Assembly: GCA_900556675.1 (NCBI GenBank)
Contig: USQE01000113.1
Span: 1 to 5,050, forward strand
Length of the DNA: 5,050 nt
Source of the DNA: an uncultured Collinsella sp.
GTDB taxonomy: Bacteria > Actinomycetota > Coriobacteriia > Coriobacteriales > Coriobacteriaceae
Direction: 5' to 3'
The notes beneath the pieces were generated by a model. The model saw only the letters and a list, made by a program, of their open reading frames with translations, did not search any database and was not told the origin of the DNA. The position numbers and the translations under genes are program-made. Of this stretch, positions 1-5,050 are shown piece after piece. The first letter of the stretch is position 1. Every line of letters starts with the position of its first letter.

Positions 1-252
1 CCCGTTCCAGAGCAGGTCGTTCCACTCCGGGATGAGGTTGTGCAGCGGGCAGCCGCTCGGGCGTGCCTTGCCAAAGCTCGCGCCCATCTGACAAAACGCC
101 ACGCCGCACATCATGCAGCGGCTCGCCTGGGCGCGACGTGCATCGTCATCGAGCTCCACGTACAGCGGATCAAAATCATGACTGCGTTCCTCCACGGGGC
201 GAAGCTCGTGGGTCACGCGATCGATATCAAGAAAAGCACCGGGCTTACCCAT
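1..252 (-). CDS. gltD: Glutamate synthase small (beta) subunit, N-terminal part, cut by window edge
   Basis: GltD is the cytoplasmic FAD/NAD(P)H subunit that feeds electrons through iron-sulfur clusters to the FMN of GltB. Only the first 84 codons are present, about a sixth of a usual 480-500 residue protein; the reading frame is still open at base 1. The N-terminus (MGKPGAFLDIDRV) is typical of the family. The cluster-binding cysteines are visible as Cys46-x2-Cys49-x4-Cys54 and Cys68 in RCMMCGVAFC...SGCPL, followed by the family motif HNLIPEWNDL. The 13-residue spacer before Cys68 resembles Gram-positive GltD rather than the short spacer (3 residues) of enterobacterial GltD. The ATG at 252-250 was chosen because it lies 5 bases after the gltB stop, has AAGGAGG 10 bases upstream, and gives the expected N-terminus. 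The FAD and NAD(P)H Rossmann domains lie outside the window. The same Cys-rich domain occurs in related oxidoreductases, but adjacency to gltB makes GltD nearly certain. Confidence 0.95.
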   Translation of the reverse strand, partial: MGKPGAFLDIDRVTHELRPVEERSHDFDPLYVELDDDARRAQASRCMMCGVAFCQMGASFGKARPSGCPLHNLIPEWNDLLWNG

Positions 253-257
253 GGCAC

Positions 258-3200
258 TTACGCCTCCTTCTTGGTCGAAGCAACAGAGCCGGTAGCGACC
301 ACGGGCGCAGCGCCCGCAGCAACGCCCGCAACATCAAAGCGAGCGACATCCGCGGCGCTCGCGCGACCGGTCACGATGTCAAACGCCAATTCCTCGCCCT
401 GCGCATGCGTCTTGCCCACGGCCTCACCCGCGGCGACAATCGCCAACACGCGCTCGTACTCGGTCGGAATGACCTTCACAAAGTGCTTGCTCATCGTCTC
501 AAAGCTGTAGAGCAGCTTAATGCCGCGCGGGCTCTGCGTCGCGTCGACGTGCTCCTGGATGAGTGCGCGAATCTGCGCCAGCTCGCCGGCCGTCGGGGCC
601 TTGAGCTCAACGCTCTCGTGGTTCACGCGGGCATCGAGCGTGCCGTACTGGTCAAAGACATAGGCCACGCCACCCGTCATGCCGGCGGCGAAGTTCTGCC
701 CGACCTCGCCCAGGATGAGCGCCAGACCGCCCGTCATGTACTCGCAGCCATGGTTGCCGCAGCCCTCGACCACCACGGTGGCGCCGGAGTTGCGCACGCC
801 AAAGCGCTGGCCGGCCAGGCCGTTAATGAAGCCGCGGCCGCTCGTGGCGCCAAAGAACGCAACGTTGCCCACGATGATGTTCTCGTCGAACTTGTAGGTC
901 GCATGCGGGTTGGGACGCACCGACACCTCGCCGCCCGAAAGGCCCTTGCCAAAGTAGTCGTTGGCGTCGCCGCACACGTTGAGCGTAATGCCGCGCGGCA
1001 GGAAGGCGCCAAAACTCTGACCGGCCGAACCATCGCAATCGATGGTGATGGAACCGGCGGGCAGGCCCTCGGGATGCGCCTTGGTCACCGCGTTGCCCAG
1101 AATAGTGCCCACGCAGCGGTTGACGTTGGCGATATCGGCGCGGAAGCGAATCGGACGCAGGTGCGCACGGGCATCGGCCGTATAGGGCACGAACAACGTG
1201 GAGTCGAGCGTCTTGTCGAGCTCGCTGTCCGCGGCCATCTGCGGCAGGAAGTGGCGACCGTCGGCACCCGGGATATGGGCACCGAACTCGCAGGTCGCGC
1301 TCGCCAGCACGGGCGACAGATCGAGCAGGTTGGCCTTGCGATTGCCCGGGACCTCGATCTGGCGCAAGCACTCGGGATGGCCGACCATCTCGTCGATGGT
1401 GCGGAAGCCCAGGCTCGCCATGATTTCGCGCAGCTGCTCGGCCACAAAGAGCATAAAGTGCTCAACGTGCTCGGGCTTACCGCGGAAGCCGTGACGCAGG
1501 CGGCAGTTTTGCGTCGCGATGCCGGCCGGACAGGTATCCTGCTGGCAGTCACGCTGCATGAGGCAGCCCATGGAGATGAGTGGCATGGTAGCAAAGCCAA
1601 ACTCCTCGGCGCCCAACAGGCAAGCGACAGCAACATCGGTGCCGTCCATGAGCTTGCCATCGGCCTCGAGCACCACGCGCGAGCGCAGGCCGTTTTGCAG
1701 CAGCGTCTGCTGGGCCTCGGCAAGGCCAAGCTCCAGCGGCAGGCCCGCATGCCAGATAGAGTCGCGCGCAGCGGCGCCCGAGCCGCCATTGTGACCGCTG
1801 ATCAAGATCTTGTCGGCCGCGCCCTTGGCCACACCGGTGGCGATGGTGCCGACGCCGGCCTCGCTGACCAGCTTGACCGACACGCGCGCGCCGGGGTTGG
1901 CGTTCTTAAGATCGAAGATAAGCTCCGCCAGGTCCTCGATGGAGTAGATGTCGTGGTGCGGCGGAGGCGAGATCAGGCCGATGCCGGGCGTGGACTGACG
2001 GACCTCGGCAATCCAGGGGTAGACCTTCTTGCCGGGCAGGTGTCCGCCCTCGCCGGGTTTGGCGCCCTGGGCCATCTTGATCTCGAAGGCGCTGCACAGG
2101 TAGCGGCTCGTCACGCCAAAGCGCGCGCTTGCCACCTGCTTGATGGCGGAATTCTTGGAGTCACCGTTGGCCAGCGGGGTCTCGCGACGCGGATCCTCGC
2201 CGCCCTCGCCCGAGTTGGAACGGCCGTGCAGGCGGTTCATGGCGATGGCCATGCACTCGTGCGCCTCTTTGCTGATGGAACCGTACGACATGGCGCCGGT
2301 GTTAAAGCGGCGGACGATGTTGAGCGCGGGCTCGACCTCGTCGAGCGCCACCGGAGTGCGGCCGCTGGCATCAAAGTCGAGCAAGTCGCGCAGGCGCACG
2401 GCACGGCCGGTGCGGTGCAGACGGGCGCTGTACTCCTTAAAGGTGTCGTAGCTGTCCTCGCGGCAGGCGGTCTGCAGCAGGTAGACGGTCTGAGGGTCGA
2501 TCAGGTGATCCTCGCCGCCGAGCGGGCGCCACTTGGTCAGACCCAGCGTGGGCAGCTGATCGGGAGCCGGGCTCTTAAGGATGGCGAGCGCGGCGTCATA
2601 GCGCTCATTCTGCTCGCGCTCGACGTCTTCGACGCCCATGCCGCCCACACGGCTCACCGTGCCGGCGAAGTACGCGTTGACGAACTCCGGCGTAAAGCCC
2701 ACGGCCTCGAAGATCTGCGCAGAGTGGTAGCTCTGCACCGTGGAGATGCCCATCTTGGACATGATGGAGACGATGCCCGCCGTCGCGGCCTTGTTGTAGT
2801 TGGCGATGCCCTGCTCGGCCGTCACGTCCAGGTCGCCGCGTGCCGCCAGATCGCGGATGCACACATGTGCGTTGTACGGATAGATGCCGCTCGCGGAGTA
2901 GCCCACCAGTGCCGCAAAGTCGTGCGGAGACACGGCATCGCCGCACTCCACTACGATGTCGGCAAAGGTGCGCACGCCGGCGCGGATCAGGTGGTTGTGC
3001 ACGCAGCCCACGGCGAGCAGCGACGGCACGGGCACCTCGCCCGCAGCGGCACGATCGCTCAGCACCACGATGTTCACGCCGTCGCGGACCGCAGCCTCAA
3101 CGTCCTCGGCAAGCTGCTTGAGCGCAGCCTGCAGCGCGCCCTCACCCGCATCGCGGCGGTACACGGCACGGAACCGGCGGGTCTTAAAGCCAACACGGTC

Positions 3201-4951
3201 AATCGCACAAATGCGGTCGAACTCCTCCTCGCTCAGCAGCGGGCGCTCCAAGCGCACCAGCTGGCAGGCCGTGCGGGAGTCTTCGAGCAAGTTGCCGTGG
3301 TTGCCCAGATAGAGCGTGGTCGAAGTCACCATGTGCTCGCGCAGAGCGTCGATGGGCGGGTTCGTGACCTGGGCGAACAGCTGATAGAAGTAGTCAAAGA
3401 ACGAACGCGTCTTCTTAGACAGACAAGCCAGCGGCGCGTCGATGCCCATCGAGGCGAGCGGGGCCTTGCCCTGCTGAGCCATGGGACGCACAACCTCGTC
3501 AACGTCATCCCAGTGGTAGCCGAGCTTGGCCATGCGCACGGCGGCGGGCACCTCAGCGTCCTCGGCGGGCGTTGCCGCAACGGGCCTATCGAGCGCGTCG
3601 ACGGTCAGCGTCTCCTCGGCAATCCAATCACGGTAGGGCTTTTCCTTGGCATAGCGGGCACGCAGCTCGTCGTTGTAGATCACGCGGCCGCGGGCAAAAT
3701 CGACCTCGAGCATCTGGCCCGGCCCCAGACAGCCGCTCGTCAGGATGTTCTCAGGGTTCACCTCGATGGTGCCCACCTCGCTTGCCAGCATAAAGCGACC
3801 GTCGCGCGTCACATAGTAGCGGGCGGGACGCAGGCCGTTACGGTCGAGGGCGGCACCCAGTGTGCGACCGTCGGTAAAGGCGATGGCCGCCGGGCCATCC
3901 CACGGCTCCATGAGCATGGACTGGTAGGCGTCGTAGGCGCGGCGTTCCTCGCTCAGATTGTCGTTGTGGTCCCACGGCTCGGGCAGCAGCATGGACGCGG
4001 CACGCGTGAGCGGGCGACCGTTCATGACCAAAAACTCGAGCACGTTGTCCAAAATCGCAGAGTCGGAACCCTCGCGGTTGATGATGGGCATCACACGCTC
4101 AAGATCGTGCTGCAACACGGGGCTGTACAGGTTGGGTTCGCGGGCGCGAATCCAGTTGACGTTGCCCTTGAGGGTGTTGATCTCGCCGTTGTGGATGATA
4201 AAGCGGTTGGGGTGCGCACGCTCCCAACTGGGAGTGGTGTTGGTAGAGTAGCGCGAGTGGACGAGCGCCACGGCCGTTTTGACGGCGGCATCGTTGAGGT
4301 CAATGAAGAAGCGGCGCATTTGCGTGGCGACGAGCATGCCCTTGTACACGATGGCACGCGAGCTCATGGAGCACACATAGAAGATCTTATCGCGCAGGGC
4401 GAACTCGGCGTCGGCCTTTTTCTCGATGGTGCGGCGGCACACGTACAGGCGGCGCTCGAAGACATCGCCCGCCGGCGTGTCGTCGGGGCGACCCAGGAAG
4501 GCCTGCAGGATAGTAGGCATGCAGGCGCGGGCCGTCTCGCCCAGGTCGTGCGGATCGACCGGCACCTCGCGCCAAAAGAGCAGCGGCACGCCGGCCTCGG
4601 CGCAACCCTCCTCAAACACGCGGCGGGCATCCTCTACGCCCTTGTCGTCCTGCGGAAAGAACAGCATGGCCACGCCATAGTCGCCCTCTGCCGGCAGAAT
4701 CTGGCCGCACTTTTGAGCCTCTTTACGGAAAAGTGATGCGGAACCTGGAACAGGATGCCAGCGCCGTCGCCGGTGTTCTTCTCGAGTCCCGTGCCGCCGC
4801 GGTGCTCCAAGTTGACCAGAATGGACAGCGCATCGTCCAGGATCTGGTGATGGCGCTCGCCGTTGATATCGGCAAGCGCGCCGATGCCACATGCATCGTG
4901 GTCGAATTCGGGGCGATAAAGGCCCTGCTGCTGAGCGGAATCTGCCTGCAT
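258..4951 (-). CDS. gltB: Glutamate synthase large (alpha) subunit, interrupted by a one-base frameshift
   Basis: GltB hydrolyses glutamine, channels the ammonia to 2-oxoglutarate and reduces the iminoglutarate to glutamate, using electrons from GltD. Numbering below assumes one T restored at 4729-4732, giving 1,564 residues (family about 1,480-1,550). Residues 1-20 look like a cleaved propeptide before the nucleophile Cys21 (HDACGIG). The class II glutaminase domain runs to about 450, with VHSRYSTNT at 231-239, HNGEINT at 254-260 and GSDS at 295-298. The central domain follows (FAQVTNPPIDALRE at 526-539, LVGYSASGIYPYNA at 682-695). The FMN domain begins near 850 (FNTGAMSYGSISKEAH from 883, SPPPHHDIYSIEDL from 995, ISGHNGGSGA from 1051). 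Cys1130-x5-Cys1136-x4-Cys1141 fits the 3Fe-4S ligands. The Gly-rich beta-helix spans about 1290-1440, followed by an Ala/Val-rich tail. ATG at 4951 has a strong Shine-Dalgarno. Adjacent gltD argues for the NAD(P)H rather than the ferredoxin type. All active-site motifs are intact; only the frame is broken. Confidence 0.96.
263..269 (-). promoter_or_regulatory. Ribosome-binding site of gltD inside the end of gltB
   Basis: The coding strand reads AAGGAGG here, 10 bases before the gltD ATG and within the last Lys-Glu-Ala codons of gltB. The gltB stop TAA (260-258) is separated from the gltD ATG by only GTGCC. This arrangement implies one transcript and probably coupled translation. The GTG in the gap is not in frame with gltD, so it is not a competing start. 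Confidence 0.8.
4634..4951 (-). pseudogene. gltB: As-read N-terminal gltB fragment (105 codons, 74 native)
   Basis: Taken literally, translation from the gltB start gives 105 residues. The first 74 are genuine GltB, from the propeptide through Cys21, LVNLEHRGG and NTGDGAGILFQVPHHF. The last 31, beginning SVKRLKSAARF, are out-of-frame sequence ending at a stop at 4636-4634. Such a product would be a non-functional scrap of the glutaminase domain. It is listed so that a short hypothetical protein called here is recognised as part of gltB, not a separate gene. Confidence 0.85.
4729..4732 (-). other. Frameshift point in gltB (run of four T on the coding strand)
   Basis: The coding strand reads CAT CAC TTT TCC GTA in the upstream frame and CTT TTC CGT AAA GAG in the downstream frame. 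Inserting one T into the run gives CAC TTT TTC CGT AAA, that is His-His-Phe-Phe-Arg-Lys. This joins VPHHF to FRKEAQKCGQILPAEGDYGV as in intact GltB proteins, where an aromatic pair commonly sits at this place (for example 'PDAFF' in my recollection of the Bacillus enzyme). No X-XXY-YYZ slippery heptamer is present, so programmed -1 frameshifting is unlikely. Confidence 0.9.
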
Positions 4952-4957
4952 CGCGAT

Positions 4958-4964
4958 CCTCCCC
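4958..4964 (-). promoter_or_regulatory. Ribosome-binding site of gltB
   Basis: The coding strand reads GGGGAGG, then ATCGCG (6 bases), then ATG at 4951-4949. This is a near-ideal Shine-Dalgarno and decides the start. The competing ATG at 4892, which opens the long downstream frame, begins inside the real N-terminal coding region in the wrong frame and would lack Cys21. Confidence 0.9.
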
Positions 4965-5000
4965 TAGGTGTTAGACAGTCAGTTGACTAGGCATACTAGG
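4963..5000 (-). repeat. Three CTAG motifs around a short inverted repeat
   Basis: On the plus strand CTAGGTG occurs at 4964-4970 and again at 4996-5002, 32 bases apart, with CTAGGC at 4987-4992 between them. AGTCA-GT-TGACT at 4977-4988 is a 5+5 inverted repeat. The leftmost copy overlaps the gltB Shine-Dalgarno. CTAG is usually scarce in bacterial DNA, so three copies within about 40 bases is notable, but chance is possible. Confidence 0.5.
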
Positions 5001-5050
5001 TGCATCGCCGGCCCGTTGTGTTTCCCGCCCGTTTCGAAACAATCGCGTAA
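4965..5050 (-). promoter_or_regulatory. Non-coding leader/promoter region upstream of gltB
   Basis: This stretch has no credible coding frame and presumably holds the gltBD promoter or its leader. I could not identify a convincing -35/-10 pair. It does hold two compact repeat groups: GAAAC half-sites at 5020-5040 and three CTAG motifs with a short inverted repeat at 4963-5000. Both are candidate regulator sites, but neither is proven. It may extend beyond the right edge. Confidence 0.5.
5020..5040 (-). repeat. GTTTCGAAAC palindrome plus a second GAAAC
   Basis: The perfect 10-base palindrome GTTTCGAAAC lies at 5031-5040. Its GAAAC arm is repeated at 5024-5020 on the coding strand after a 6-base spacer (GGGCGG), so the two GAAAC copies lie 11 bases apart, about one helical turn. 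The site is about 70 bases upstream of the gltB start. The repeat is seen directly; a role as operator is inference. Confidence 0.6.

Noticed and set aside
679..4680. Many shorter open frames on both strands within gltB (72-234 codons)
   Set aside because: All overlap gltB in other frames, are Arg/Ser/Pro/Ala-rich with no family motifs, and show no ribosome-binding context; they are shadows expected at this GC content.
63..4736. Plus-strand 1,557-codon open frame as a real giant protein
   Set aside because: It is codon-aligned with gltB, has no ribosome-binding site or domain that I recognise, and its openness follows from missing TTA/CTA/TCA codons in gltB. The minus-strand frame has unmistakable GOGAT motifs throughout.
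4727..4740. Programmed -1 ribosomal frameshift joining the two gltB frames
   Set aside because: The 0-frame codons are CAC TTT TCC. No tandem slippery heptamer exists, and slipping from TTT to CTT costs pairing. A four-T run is also too short for usual transcriptional slippage. GOGAT is not known to use recoding.
258..4951. Ferredoxin-dependent GOGAT or a stand-alone FMN synthase
   Set aside because: The immediate downstream gltD with overlapping ribosome-binding site indicates the two-subunit NAD(P)H enzyme, and the glutaminase domain with Cys21 is present.
4969..5005. Promoter candidates: TTGACT (plus, 4983-4988), and TAGTAT or TCTAAC as -10 boxes on the minus strand
   Set aside because: TTGACT has no -10 at 16-18 bases. 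TAGTAT lacks a -35 partner. TCTAAC would put the transcription start inside the Shine-Dalgarno. None is good enough to annotate.

Overview
The window holds an ordinary glutamate synthase (GOGAT) operon, read leftwards on the minus strand. It contains almost all of gltB, which encodes the large (alpha) subunit, followed after 5 bases by the first 84 codons of gltD, the small (beta) subunit, which runs off the left edge. High GC with strong GC-ending codon choice and a strong GGAGG-type Shine-Dalgarno fit a high-GC Gram-positive. The 'QGLYRPEF.HDACGIG' N-terminus of GltB and the 13-residue spacer before the fourth GltD cysteine also look Gram-positive. My best guess is a gut actinobacterium of the Coriobacteriia (Collinsella/Olsenella-like), but this is recall-based inference, not proof.

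Layout, left to right: gltD 5' part (1-252); gltB (258-4951), with the gltD ribosome-binding site inside its last codons; a non-coding leader of about 100 bases (4952-5050) that carries the gltB ribosome-binding site and several short repeats. No RNA gene, mobile element, CRISPR array or terminator was seen.

The one real anomaly is a one-base frameshift in gltB at the run of four A (T on the coding strand) at 4729-4732. Upstream of it the frame encodes 74 residues of normal GltB with the catalytic Cys21. Downstream of it the -1 frame encodes the remaining 1,490 residues without a stop. Adding one T restores a 1,564-residue protein with every expected domain: class II glutaminase, central domain, FMN/3Fe-4S synthase domain and C-terminal beta-helix. 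It is either a sequencing or assembly error, or a very recent inactivating mutation.

Together GltB and GltD would make NAD(P)H-dependent glutamate synthase. GltD takes electrons from NAD(P)H, GltB hydrolyses glutamine and channels the ammonia to 2-oxoglutarate, and the product is glutamate. With glutamine synthetase (not in this window) this is the main high-affinity ammonium assimilation route. I found no convincing undescribed system here.
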